A stretch of 64,000 nucleotides of DNA, from NCBI GenBank assembly GCA_027943335.1, contig BSBK01006357.1:329001-393000 (forward strand), written 5' to 3'. The DNA comes from Chamaecyparis obtusa (Eukaryota > Streptophyta > Pinopsida > Cupressales > Cupressaceae). Below, one piece after another: positions 35,718 through 47,311 of this stretch. How positions within the stretch are numbered: position 1 is the stretch's first letter; each line of letters opens with the position of its first letter. Made by a program: the position numbers and the translations under genes. The notes under the pieces are model-generated. The model was not told where the DNA came from, ran no database searches, and worked only from the letters and a program-made list of their open reading frames with translations.

Positions 35718-37289
35718 GTCAAACATTGTTGATCTTTTTTGCTAGATGGGTTCCAAATTTTGTGAACTCGAAACTTGTTCACCACAATTACACCGACAGC
35801 TGTAAATACATTTGAAGCACTTTATGATATTTATGACTAGCACAAATATAAATTTGCTAAAACAATAATAGTCATTGTTTTACTGTTGTCATTTCATTCT
35901 TCTTTTGAAACCATGACTGTTGTTGTTTAGAAACAAGTTCATAAGTTACTTAAAAGGAAAATAATCCCTTTACATCTTAATAACTGAAATGCCAGTAAGC
36001 AATTTGTAGTCATTTTCTAAAATTGTCATAGAAACACACTTCTCAATTGATGAAACTTTGAATTCTTATCAACTGCATCTTTAAGCATCCGCCTCAGCAT
36101 ATTATGTTGATAACATAGAGCACCCAAATTGTTGACTCTCTTTTGTTGACATGAATAAAACCTTGTGTAATTAACAGCTATAATCATGATGAGTTGATGA
36201 GCTCTCTACTTTACAATTCATACATGATGAGATCAGCCATGTTGAACAGTTATTCTAGGAAACCATGAAGACACATATTCATAACCTACTAAAGTTGCAA
36301 GGTTATGAGTGAAAAATGTTGAAGATACTATCTATTATAAATAAAACCATCGCACTTCTCACTCATAACCTTTGCAAACCTTAAAAGGTGATTATGACTG
36401 AGAGATGCTCAACACATTTTCTTATTTCCATAGCAGATAAGTACTCTATCCTTTATGATATTCTTCTGCTGGTTACACATACTCTATTCTAGCTTGTATA
36501 TGTTTTTCATTTATGTTCAGCTTACATCCTATAGCTTTGTCCACTATAAATAATTCACATTGATGTTGAATCTGCACTTGATATGATAAGTACAACAAGA
36601 TGAAAAAATGTTTATTTACTGTTAATGAAGTTCGAGCACGGGCTCGTGACACTCAAAAATGTCAGAATGTTTAACTAATGAGGTTCAAACATAGGTTCAT
36701 GACACTCAATAAAAACAAACTGTAAACACTTTATGATTTTACAACTTGAAGCACCCTTCTGTATTCATCAGAAAATATGATTATGATGTGAAAAATGACA
36801 GTAAGGACACATTTGTACCAGTATTTATGCATCATCATTTGCATCTTAAACTGGAAAGTTGGCAATTCTTGTAGCATTCTTTTGTATCCAAACCAGTTTA
36901 ATTTGTATCTTTGGTAATAACTGAATATGAGCACCAGTTAGCTGCTATATGCAAGATAATCTGTTAAGTTTTCAAATAACATCATGGCATGAAATACATT
37001 ATCTGAAAAAGGTTTCTCAGTTTGGAAACATACTAAGTCCCTTTAATTCATATACCTGGTTAATAAAAAGGACAACATACACCACAATGATCATTAGTAG
37101 TAAAAGGTTTCATGTATGAAACAAGTCCCTTTAACACTACCTTGTAGTGAGTGTTAGTGTACATTTCCTTATTTCATTTAATTTTCCAGATTGATGTAGA
37201 ATTGAAAACTTGATTGCTACAGTATGTTATTCGATTCACATGTATTGCTTAGATCCATCAGGATCTAATCATTTCTTCTTTCTTTCAAT

Positions 37290-37385
37290 GCAGATGGAAA
37301 CCTAGAAGACTTAGATGCAAATGGAGACCTAAAAGATGAAGACCTGGATGCAGATTAAGACCTAAATGCAGACTTAGCAAACAAC
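37290..37385 (+). repeat. Degenerate GAAGACCTAGATGCA repeat
   Basis: Five to six imperfect 12-18 base copies combining GAGACCTA/GAAGACCT and GATGCA. In one frame it would encode an Asp-Leu-rich acidic repeat ending at a TAA. No larger gene is visible around it. Confidence 0.6.
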
Positions 37386-37733
37386 TAGCAGATTTAAAGA
37401 CAAGACAAGGCAATACATGGGACCCTTATTCCATACTTCAATCTTTCTTCTTTTCAATTCTGCAATGTATTCTAAATATTGAATTGAAATATGAAATGGG
37501 AAAGGACATTTGTATACTACATTCAGTATGAATGCACAATGTAAGGATCATTGATAAAAAAAAAATTGAGTTTTGTAATGCTTTATCAATACTCAGAGTA
37601 CAATAATGACATCTAGAATGAATGCAATAACGACATGTAAACTAACAAAACCTGCAAGGTAGTGTTAATTAGACAAACAAATGCAACCTTTTCATATTAA
37701 TGCTCATTGTATTGTATGATGGATTTTTAAGTA

Positions 37734-37988
37734 ACAGTAGACAGATTTGGTTTGCTGAAGAGCTTAATAACTCCTAAGCTATCTATGCTTGAAGCTCATC
37801 TCTCAGAGATGTAGAAGATAGAAGGATCTATGTCTATACCCTCAGAGTTGAAGGTAGTAGAAAAAACATCTTATGCGCTGAATGGACTGATCCATGTTAG
37901 TGAACTCTTGATTAAGTCATGGGTAGAGGAAGTGAAGACCTTGGAAGACTATTTTCAAGATATTGTAAATCTGGTGAGTAAGCATTAA
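37734..37988 (+). pseudogene. Possible C-terminal fragment of the unknown ORF, element 4
   Basis: An 85-codon frame with one TAG (TVDRFGLLK, SMLEAHLSEM, SYALNGLIHVSELLIKSW, EDYFQDIVNL). It is helical and of similar composition to the tail of the ORF at 30626-33695. It stops 235 bases before the polypurine tract. The link to that ORF is inference from composition and position. Confidence 0.4.
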
Positions 37989-38211
37989 GTCTTTTTGTAT
38001 TTAGAAGTTTTGAAATTTTGCAAGTACCTTTGCCATTGATGTCAAAGGGAGAGGAAAAGAAGAGAAGAGAAAATAAGAAGAAGAAAAAGAAATAAAATAT
38101 ATATATATATATATAAAAGAGAAAAAAAAGAAAAAAAAGTTATATGTATATAGTAGAAAGGAAGTGCTTTTGACACTTAGTCATTTTTCGCTAAGTGTTG
38201 CCATCAATGCC

Positions 38212-38222
38212 AAAGGGAGAGA
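38212..38222 (+). other. Polypurine tract of element 4
   Basis: AAAGGGAGAGA immediately before the right LTR TGTTGGAAAG, in a CCAAAGGGAGAGATTG context typical of copia elements. Confidence 0.88.
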
Positions 38223-38223
38223 T

Positions 38224-39271
38224 TGTTGGAAAGTGATGTTTTGGAGCACTAGGGATCACTTAAGGGTTGTCATTTATGGCAACACTTATTATGGAGTGAT
38301 CGCATGGAGAGATTTTTGGTACTGGAGTCCCAATCATGAAAATGACTAAATACAAAATCAGGGTAATGGTATATTGTGTTACAGTTTTGGTTAGCGATAA
38401 TAATATATGATGTATTACAGCTTGCAAAGTTAGTAGAAGGAATTTTGGGATATGTAGGACCTTCAGTTAAGGTCGCATGTGTTTTGGTGATCAGATCAGT
38501 GAGATACAGTGTTGTGAAGGTATGCGAAGACATATAATCAGTGTAACAGGGCACATAAGCAGTTGTGATGATTGGGGCAAGGTTAGTGGATATGGAAATG
38601 TGATAAGTTATTTGGATGTTGTATATTGTTGACACTTTGGTAATATATGATAACTAATTCTATGTTGATTATTTGCACAAGTATTTATTATGTTTTGTGA
38701 AGTATTTTGAGAGCCGACTGGATGGAAGAATTTGTATAAGTGTAGAGTGCTTTATGAAAGTGATAAGTATGATGAGGATGATAATTTGATGGATGTGAAT
38801 CTAAGAAGAAGAGAGAAGATGCAAGATCGGTGTTTAACAGAGCTTTAAACTAGAACTATCTAAGAAAAGGAAGTGCTTGTATTGTTCATTTTTGGAGAAC
38901 TCTTTGAGACAATTTTTTATTGTAAGAGTTGTATGCTCACCACCTTTAACCAGGTGTTTTGTATCCCCTAACAGGGTTTTTTTATTCCTCTAACAAGGAA
39001 ATGTACTATGTAATAATCATCTCCTAACAAGGCTAGATCTCCTAACAGGGATATAATATTTTAGTGCATAGTTGTGGGTACCCTCCCCATCGGGGTTTTC
39101 CCTTGGCCAGGGCTTCCTCGAGAACAAATCATGGTGTCATGAGTTATGTTTTGTGCTTTTAAGTTCTTTTCATTTCAGCATTGTTATGGTTTATTTTCAA
39201 TTGGTTGAAGTTTAAATTAAAGTGTTGTAATACTGATTCACCCCCCCTCTCAGTATTACCTAATCCTAACA
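38224..39271 (+). repeat. 3' LTR of element 4
   Basis: TGTTGGAAAG to CCTAACA, 1048 bases, direct repeat of 26983-28011, followed by the AATAG duplication. Confidence 0.92.
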
Positions 39272-39276
39272 AATAG

Positions 39277-39867
39277 ATCATGCAACAACATGTACACATA
39301 GGTACCTCACCCATGAGAACATGCAAATGATAATAATTAACATGTAAGATAAGATGCACTCACTCCCAAAATGGATGCCTAAGAATAATAATCATTCATT
39401 ATGATTTGTAACAACCACTAACATGTGTTTAGCTCTCAAGAATACAATTAAAAATTTTGATAGGAAATAATATCATATATTTGACTCTTATATCCCTTGG
39501 AACACTTTATAAGGAATATGGAGATATATGAGAATTACATAGGAATTGCAGGTTTAATTTCAACTAGCCTAACATTTTGTCACCTAACATTATACATTGT
39601 AATTACATTAATGAGATACATAAAACCAATTAATTATAGTGATCAAGGGCTATGGTCTTTCTAGACCAAGAGAGCTTATTTATGAGTCAATCTCATAAGA
39701 AATTTGTCTGCATTATCCAAAGTGTCAATATTTTTAATAAAAAATTACCATTATCAATCATTTCTCTCATAAAGTAATACTAACAAACCAATATAGTTGC
39801 GGATGGGTTAGCTAATGTTGGGGTTAAGAGTGACATCACTCACAAGTGGTTGGGGTGGTGAACCTTA
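39277..39867. other. Spacer without a supported gene
   Basis: Right flank of element 4. It was once contiguous with 26977. No ORF or repeat seen. Confidence 0.4.
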
Positions 39868-41351
39868 ATGATGACATTAAAAGTCTCATTGATTATCATA
39901 AGATCAATAAAAAATGATTCATTCAAAATAATAATGGCTTTAATTGATATGAGACAGATTAAAAGTACGAGAGGTGTGAAGTGGCATTCGGAGTGTATTT
40001 TCATTATTACCTATCTTGTCACGCACGCTTTGTGGATACCTAAAAGATTGGAATTCAAACTTGATATGCATTGTGTTATGGGTGTTGATCTCAAACTGTA
40101 TTATGCCTTTTTTGTTATTGCCTAAGGTCAATCATAGCAACCTAGAGAATAATTGTGATATGGAAGAGATGGGAGGGGAGCTAAATAGGGAAGAGCCCTC
40201 TGAATGTAGACGGAGACATGTGAATTTTTTTGGGAAAAATCTTAATAAGGGGGGATTGTGCATTACCTTCAAAGACTGCATCGCTATAAGAAGTACATTA
40301 CCAAGGAGTCTGTTGTGGACTGAGATAATGGGGTCGTTAACCTTGCAAGTAAGTCATTTACACTCACCTTGGACTTGATTGCTAAGATCATGGGGTTCCC
40401 TCTAGATGGAATGAACTACTTTAAGGATAGGAGAACTGGTAATAAAGCTTTTAGGGATTTTCCCAGAACTAATGAAGAGTGAGCTATCTTGATTAAGGAG
40501 AAAGAAGATTTTGTAAAAATATCAAGCTTATCTGGACTATGGTTCTTAGGGTTATTATGGAGTATTTAACTCTTGACGAAAGATTTACAAGTGTTTACAA
40601 TTACCACTTTATCCTTGTCAATCATTTTTTGTCATTATACCAGGGTTTCATTTCCATTCTTGTTACTGAGCTCTCTAAATCAAAGCATTATGGATGATAG
40701 GAAAAAACCTAAATCCCCTATTATCCATGAAGGCCTGATTCTTCTTATTTTTGAATATGCAAGAGATAAACTCCCAGAGGCTATGCCCAAACAAATTGAT
40801 AATAGTAGACAAAAGAGAAAGATGGTTGGGACTGATGCGGGGTCATCTATCAATAAGAAAAATAAAAAGGATAAACCCGGCCAGAAGGAGGTTCCTCTAT
40901 CAATTTTTGATGAGGTTAAGGGTATGCAATTTGAGGATGATAAGGATGGTGTTCCCTCAAAGGAGGAAACTTTTGAGAAAGGTGAGAAAAATAGTAAGGA
41001 TGAACTGGATGAGAATGATGTTCTCGCTGAAGGTCATGAAAAATAGTTAGATTTGAATTTCCAGAAAAATAGTGTGCCTTCTCCAGGTGTAAAAGGTAAT
41101 GAATATTTTGTAGTAGGTAAAGAGAGTCTCAGGGCTGAGATCTTGGAAGAGAAAATGGAGTCCCCTAGGGAGGAGGATAAGATTGCCTAGCAGGAGGTCT
41201 CTGATGAGGTTGAGAACATGCAGGATATCTTGAACTTATCCCTAGAGGTTGTTGAGAATTTCCTGCAGGAGCTCTATGAAGATCATGCCTAGAGTCCTTT
41301 AGATAATGAGAACATGGAAAGAGAGAATGATGATAGGGGAGATGATGATAA
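39868..41351 (+). pseudogene. Left half of an unrecognised acidic-tailed gene
   Basis: Protein-like blocks in shifting frames: MALIDMRQIKSTRGVKWHS, IMGFPLDGMNYFKDRRTGNK with FRDFPRTNEE (~40390-40480), MEYLTLDERFTSVYNYHF (40557), and from 40690 MDDRKKPKSPIIHEGLILL. A basic patch and then a long Asp/Glu-rich stretch with TAG stops follow, up to the insertion at 41351. At least three frameshifts are needed. The order suggests a globular N-terminal domain and an acidic tail. The first frame of the right half at 47312 restores the acidic frame. I do not recognise the family. Confidence 0.5.
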
Positions 41352-42024
41352 TGATGTAGGAGCATCTTGGGTCCTTGGCAATCATGTGTCACCAAAAACA
41401 TTTTAGAGTTTATCCATGTTGCTCGGTTCCTTCTTTGACCAAGTTGGTTGGTAGTTAGTCAGTTTCTTTCGATTACCAAGTGTGGTTGGTTATCTCCTAG
41501 GTAGTCAGTTGTTTCACTAGTGCTCGATGATGCTTGTCTATTGCTCGGTCATCCTTGCTTACCGAGTAGTTTCTTTTGAACTTTTGTTGGGCTGACTTAT
41601 GCATTTATGTTGGGTCACAGATTTAATGTTGGTATCCATCATTGGGAAGCGTGTGGTCCTAGATTTGACCATTCCTTCTGCTGATTGTGGATCTAAAGGC
41701 CAACTCAATTTGGTAGACTCTTTTATAAATGTAGTTGTTTGGTTGTAGTTAAGAGGCAGTTTTTAGATAGAAGTAAGAGGATAGTAGATTAGAGATCATG
41801 GGAAGATCCTCGCATGTTTGAGGACTTTTGTAATTCATTTTAATAACTGGCCCTAACTGGGAAGGCCTTACAACAAGGCATGTATGATTCTATTTGATGA
41901 AAAATAATGAAAGATCCTACATTCTCTCTCACTGTTGTGTGTATTTGTTTCCGCGTGTTGTTGAGCACGCTGGATCATTAGGGTGTGCCATTGTTTGGCC
42001 CCTCTTGACCCTGCCCTTGTGTTA
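41352..42024 (+). repeat. 5' LTR of element 3
   Basis: TGATGTAGGAGC to CCCTTGTGTTA (the CATCA end has decayed). TATAAAT at 41724-41730, with the counterpart at 47009-47015 in the other LTR, is the likely core promoter. Confidence 0.92.
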
Positions 42025-42026
42025 GG

Positions 42027-42037
42027 TGGTATCAGAG
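42027..42037 (+). other. Primer binding site (initiator Met tRNA), element 3
   Basis: TGGTATCAGAG two bases after the LTR, matching the initiator tRNA-Met 3' end. Followed by T instead of the usual C. Confidence 0.88.
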
Positions 42038-42159
42038 TGAGGTGAGATCTTGATCTAGGTCTACGGATCTAGGTTTGTAGGTTCCTCTTGGGAAGCCCTA
42101 GTTGATTGTTGTGGGGTCGAAGATTACGATCTGACCTGCAATTGCAGAGTGTTGTCAAG

Positions 42160-43080
42160 ATGGTTCATGGGAGGTGAGATGCAGATCCAGGATTGGAAGA
42201 TATGCTAAGGTAGGTTGCTGCTAGATTAGAAGCCATTGAAATAGCCTAAAGAAGAGGCAAACATCTTGAAGATGTTAGTGATGATGAAATTGAGGAAGAA
42301 CAGGCGAATGCAGAACCTGCACCTGTTATGGATCAAGGTGAAGAAATATTTTTGAAGGCTTTGACAAGTTTGAAGTCTACACCACATTTCAATCCTCCTG
42401 AGTATGGTGGAAAGCTAGATTCTGATGAATTGGTGGATTGGATCACCGAGATGGAAAAATATTTTGAGTATGAAAACATTCGTGAAGACAAGAAGGTGAA
42501 GATTGCAAGTACAAAGTTGAAAAGTCATGCATCCTTATGGTGGGAACATCTACAGCTAGATAGGAAGAGGAAAGGCAAAGACAAAATTAAGGTATGGAAT
42601 AAAATGATTAATAAATTGAAAGGAAAGTTCTTACCTTGTGATTATCAGATTAACCTAGTTCAGAGAATGCAAATTTTAAGGTAGAAAGATAGCTCGATAA
42701 AAGAGTATAATGATGAATTCTATAGATTAGATATCATATCTGGACATGATGAAGATGATGTGCAAAGAATTGGTAGACACCTAAATGGTTTGAGAGTTTC
42801 CATCCAAGAGGAAATTAGTTTGGTCAAGTTGGAGAGCATTGAAGAGGCTTATCAATTTGCATTGAAGGCCGAGGAGAAATTGAACAAGAGACATGAGCAA
42901 AGACAAAGAGGTCAAGGTGGTAGATTCCCTAGAGGAAGAGGTAGATCTAATGGTGGAAATGGTAGATATGAACCAGAAAAGACAAATCTGGATAAAGGCA
43001 AGACCGAGTGGAAAGGTGAAAGTTCATCTAGAGGCAGAGGCAGTAACTACCGAGATGGTTATAGCAGAGGAAGTTTCTGA
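42160..43080 (+). pseudogene. Gag of element 3
   Basis: The frame begins at ATG 42160, 120 bases after the PBS, and contains stops at about 42175, 42211, 42247 and 42682. The core has FNPPEYGGKLDSDELVDWI, KLKSHASLWWEHL and INKLKGKFLP, all typical of retrotransposon gag. It ends in an Arg/Gly-rich segment. The zinc knuckle just beyond (43085-43130) is degraded: two stops in place of the residues before His, and the first Cys replaced. Confidence 0.9.
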
Positions 43081-43884
43081 GGAACTTTTTACAATTGTGG
43101 ATAATGACATAGATCTTTTCAATGTACACATGCTATTAAGAAGGTTGGTAGTAGTAGAAATGCTTTGGTGCAAGAAGAATCACCGAATGAACCTGAGAAA
43201 GAAAATAACTTGATGGTAAGGAGAGCACTGTGGAATGAAAGCAAAAAGGAAGATCTAGTAAGAAAAATTTTGTTCAAGACTAGATGTAGAGTTTTTGATA
43301 AAGTTTGGAAGGTAATCATTGACAGTGGTAGCTCAGAGAATCTAGCATCTAAAGAGATGGTCACAAAGTTATAGTTAGAAAGGTTGGAACATCTGAAGCC
43401 CTATCATATTTCATGGATCAAAGATGAGCATACACTCCTGGTAAGTGAATAATGTTATGTGAATTTGAAGATTGGAAAGTACTGTGATAAGGTGTTATGT
43501 GATATCATGCCTATGGATTGTTGTCATATTTTGTTGGATTGACCTTGGCAATATGATAGACATGCTATATATGACGGGAGATTGCATAAGTATACTATTG
43601 TGGCTGATGGCAAGAAACAAATCTTGTTACCATTGATGGAAGAACCTGTTAGTAATGTTTGTACATTTGTGAAAGTTTTCTTGATGGAGGGAAGAAAGTT
43701 TGTTAACTCTTTGAAAAAGAATGATGTATGTTTTATTGTGATTCTTAAGAAACCAAGTAAGAAAATAGAGGATAATATCCCTAAGGAGATTGATAAGTTA
43801 CTCACCAAGTACAGTGATATCATTTCTGATAATGTACTTGATGGTTTTCCAACAAAGAAAAGCATTGATCATTGCATGGATTGA
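43081..43884 (+). pseudogene. Protease region of element 3
   Basis: Same frame as gag. The aspartic protease active site is IIDSGSSENLAS (~43315-43350). Downstream are the flap-like segments and DKLLTKYSDIISD before RT. Three stops (43372, 43450, 43541) interrupt it. Confidence 0.85.
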
Positions 43885-44750
43885 ATCCTGGGAGCTATTC
43901 TACCGAATAAAGCACCTCATCGGTTGACACCTACCGAGAATCAAGAATTGAACTAACAAATTCAAGAGTTGTTGGAAAAAGGTTTGATCAGAGAAAGTTT
44001 GAGTCCTTGTGCAATACCTACTGTATTGACACCTAAGAAGAATGGAGAATGTGTATTGATTCCAGAGCAATCAATAAGATAATAGTGAAGTATAGGTTTC
44101 CTATACTAAGAATGGATGACATAATGGACAGTTTGACTGGAGGAAAGTATTTCACAAAGATTGATTTGAAAAGTGGGTAGCATCAAATCAAAATTAGAGA
44201 AGGTGATGAATGGAAGGCTGCTTTCAAGACAAAAGAAGGTTTGTATGAGTAGTTGGTTATGCCTTTTGGTTTAACTAATGCACTGAGTACTTTTATGAGG
44301 CTGATGAATGAAGTTTTGAAGAAATTCTTGGGTAAGTTTGTGATTATATATCTTGATGATATTCTGATATTCAGTAAGACCGGAGAAGAACATTTGTTGT
44401 ATGTTAGACAAGTTTTGCAGAGATTGAAAGAGGAAAAGTTTCTGATAAATCTGAAAAAGTGTTCATTTGTGAAAGAAGAAATTGTGTATTTGGGATTTGT
44501 GATCTCAGCTGATGGTTTGAAGATGGATCCTAAAAAGGTTGAAGCTATTTTGAATTGTCATACACCTATGAATGCTAGTGATTTAAGATCATTTCATGGT
44601 TTGGAAAGTTTTTACTGAAAGTTCATAAGGAATTTCAGTTCAATTTGTAATGCTATGACTGAGACTATGAGAGGAGATAAAAGGGAATTCAAGTGGACAC
44701 ATGGAGATGATAAAAGTTTTGAGACTCTGAATTAGAAGGTTTTTGAATTA
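43885..44750 (+). pseudogene. Reverse transcriptase of element 3
   Basis: Starts with NKAPHRLTPTENQEL and [15 protein letters not shown] small deletion near 44050 removes about seven bases and shifts the frame. It continues with [28 protein letters not shown] and the catalytic YLDD at ~44352. Stops at ~44179 and 44251 fall at aromatic codons of the family consensus. Confidence 0.93.
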
Positions 44751-46010
44751 CCTATTTTGCCTTTGTCTGATTTCAATAAGGTATTTCAAGTGGAATGTGA
44801 TGCAAGTGGAAGTGCAATTGGAGCTGTGTTGAGTCAAGAAGGTAAACCTATTTCTTTCTTTAGTGAAAATTTGAATGATGCTAGAAGGAAATATTCTATG
44901 TATGATGAAGAATTCTATGCTATTGTTCAAGCACTAAAGAAATGGAGTCATTATTTGATACCGAGTGAATTTGTGTTGTATACCGATCATAAGGCTTTAC
45001 AATATTTGGGTAGTCAGAATAAGTTGAATCAAAGACATATGAAATGGGTTGAGTATTTGGAGAGTTACACATTTGTGATAAAGCATAAGAGTAGAGTCAC
45101 TAACCAAGTTTCTAATGCATTGAGTAGAAGAAGATCTTTGATGACCGAGATGAAAATTGAAGTTCTTGGTTTTGATGAGATGAGAGATTTGTATGAAACT
45201 AATCCTGATTTTTCTGAGCCATGGAGAAAGTGCAAATCACCTATTCAAGATCAACAAGATACTAAATGTGATGAATATTTTATTCAGCAAGGTATGTTGT
45301 TCAAAGGTATTCAGTTATGTATACCAAGAGGAGTAATGAGAACTAATTTGATAAAGGAAAAACATAGTAGTGGTTTGGCTGGACATTTTGGTATTGATAA
45401 AACATGGAATTTTCTTAAGGAGAAATACTATTGGCCACAGTTGTATAAAGATGGTCAAAAATTTGTGAAAAGTTGTGGAATTTGTCAAGTTGCAAAAGGA
45501 GTAAGTCAAAATACTGGATTGTATGTACCGATTGTTGTACTTGAGAAACCTTGGATTGACATCAATATGGTTTTTGTTCTTGGCTTACCGAAGAGAATAA
45601 GAGGTAATGATTCTATATTTATTATTGTGGATAGATTTTCTAAGATGGCACATTTTATACCTTGTAGAAAGACATTAGATGAAGTACATGTAGAAGATCT
45701 TTTCTTTAAGGAAATTGTCAGATTGCATGGATTACTGAGGAGTATTATCTCTGATTGAGACAGTAAGTTTGTTGGATACTTTTGGAAGACCCTTTGGAAG
45801 AAATTTGGCACTGAGTTGAAATATAGTTCTACATTTCACCCACAAATTGATGGATAGACTGAAGTTGTGAACAAAAGTTTGGGAAATATTTTGAGATGCT
45901 TAGTTGGAGACACACCATGTAATTGGGATTCTGTATTGGCACAAGCAGAGTTTGCATACAATAATTCAATGAATAGGGGTACTGAAAAGACACCCATTTG
46001 AGATTGTGAA
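44751..46010 (+). pseudogene. RNase H and integrase core of element 3
   Basis: RNase H: VECDASGSAIGAVLSQ, YSMYDEEFYAIVQAL, YTDHKALQYL. Integrase zinc finger: H...GHFGIDKTW...C..C (HSSGLAGH, CGICQ). In the DDE domain the first Asp position reads MVFVLGLP where MDF is expected, so it is Val. The second Asp (DSKF, just after a TGA) and the Glu (TEVVN, after a TAG) are present. The frame shifts near 45985. The copy could not integrate itself. Confidence 0.92.
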
Positions 46011-46602
46011 TGACACACAGCCGAGAGGTATATCTAATTTGAGAGACATTGCTGATGAAAATAAGAGAAGTGTTGAAGGAGTAAAATTTGTTGAGTACAT
46101 GAAGACATTGCATAAAGATGTGAACCTAAAGCTAGAAGAGAGTAATTAGAAATACAAAGATAGAGCTAATAGATCAAGGAGACATAAGACTTTTGATGTT
46201 GGTGATGAAGTGATGGTTCATTTGAAGACAGGTTGATTTCCTATTCGAACATATGGGAAGTTGAAAATGAAGAAGTTTGGACCTTGCAAGATTTTGAGGA
46301 AAATTGACAGTGGAAATGCATATGAAATTGAGTTACCTGATGACATGGACATATCACCTATTTTCAACATTTTTGATTTGTATGAGTATCATGAACTTGA
46401 TGAAGAAGTGACAGTACCAACAGAGTATCCTAAGAAGCAGAAAGAGGAATTTGAACAAATTTTGGAGCAAAGAATTGGCAAAAGTACAAGAGGAAACCAA
46501 TATATGGAATATCTGGTAAAATGGAAGAATAGACTGATGGAAGACAGTTCTTGGATTTTGCAGTTTGAGTTGGATGCAACTTGGATCATACCTACCAAAT
46601 GA
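46011..46602 (+). pseudogene. Integrase C-terminus with chromodomain, element 3
   Basis: GDEVMVHLKTG and [13 protein letters not shown] are the integrase C-terminal GPF/Y-type segment. Codons ~64-103 of the last open stretch ([27 protein letters not shown]) form a chromodomain, which targets integration by binding modified histones in chromoviruses. TGA and TAG stops remain upstream (46145, 46235). Confidence 0.88.
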
Positions 46603-46636
46603 TTTGGAGAATTATTTCAAAATAACCCTAGGTGTC

Positions 46637-47311
46637 TGATGCAGGAGCATCTTGGGTCCCTAGTAATCTTGTGTCACCAAAAACATTTTGGAGTTTGTCG
46701 GTGTTGCTCGATTCCTTCTTTGACCGAGTTGGTCAGTATTTGGTCAGTTTCCTTTGGTTACCAAGTGTTGTCAGTTATCTCCTAGGTGGGTGGTTGTTTC
46801 ACTGGCGCTCGGTGATGCTTGTCTGTTGCTCAGTCATCCTTGCTTACCGAGTAGTTTCTTTTGAGTTTCTATTGGGCCAGCTTGTGCATTTATGCTGGGT
46901 CACAGATTTAATGTTGGTATCCATCATTGGGAAGTGTGTGGTCCCAAATCTAACCATTCCCTCTTTTGATTATGGATTTGAAGGCTGACTCAATTCAGTA
47001 GACTCTTGTATAAATGTAGTTGTTTGGTTGTAGTTTAGATGTAGTTTTTAGATAGAATTAAGAGGATAGTCTATTAGAGATCATGGGCAGATCCTCATAT
47101 GTTTGAGGACTTTTGTAATTCATTGTAATATCTAGCCCTAACCAGGAAGGCCTTACAACCTGGAATGTATGATTCTATTTGATGAAAATTAATGAAAGAT
47201 CCTACATTCTCTCTCTCACTGTTGTGTGTATTTGTTTCCACATGTTGTTGAGTAGGCTAGATCATTAGGGTATGCCATTGTTTGGCCCCTCTTGACCCTG
47301 CCCTTGCATCA
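46637..47311 (+). repeat. 3' LTR of element 3
   Basis: TGATGCAGGAGC to CCCTTGCATCA, 675 bases, followed by the GATAA duplication. The short + ORF at 46632 is an LTR shadow. Confidence 0.93.

Larger units (their letters stand above)
33696..37733. other. Unassigned interior of element 4
   Basis: Four kilobases with only short hydrophobic or low-complexity ORFs. It separates the unknown ORF from a fragment that may be its C-terminus (37734), so a nested insertion is possible, but I found no LTR pair or TSD. It contains a 15-bp perfect palindrome (35683-35717) and tandem motifs at 36620-36715. Confidence 0.4.
26983..39271 (+). mobile_element. Non-autonomous copia-type LTR element with gag and unknown ORF (element 4)
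   Basis: LTRs (26983-28011, 38224-39271) open TGTT and close CCTAACA. Identical AATAG duplications lie at 26978-26982 and 39272-39276. An initiator-Met PBS follows the left LTR and a purine tract precedes the right one: all Ty1/copia-like ends. The interior has a coiled-coil and zinc-knuckle gag, then a ~1000-codon unknown ORF, and 4 kb of unassigned sequence. I find no protease, integrase, RT or RNase H motif. LTRs differ at very roughly 8-10% of sites, so it is older than element 1. Confidence 0.88.
41352..47311 (+). mobile_element. Complete Ty3/gypsy chromovirus (element 3)
   Basis: 5.96 kb, LTRs 673 and 675 bases with TGATG...CATCA inverted ends, perfect 5-bp duplication GATAA at 41347-41351 and 47312-47316, and initiator-Met PBS. 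Interior order is gag, protease, RT, RNase H, integrase, chromodomain. The reading frame has two shifts (~44050, ~45985) and about a dozen stops. LTRs differ at roughly one base in ten, so it is the older type of insertion here. It sits inside the acidic pseudogene. Confidence 0.94.
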
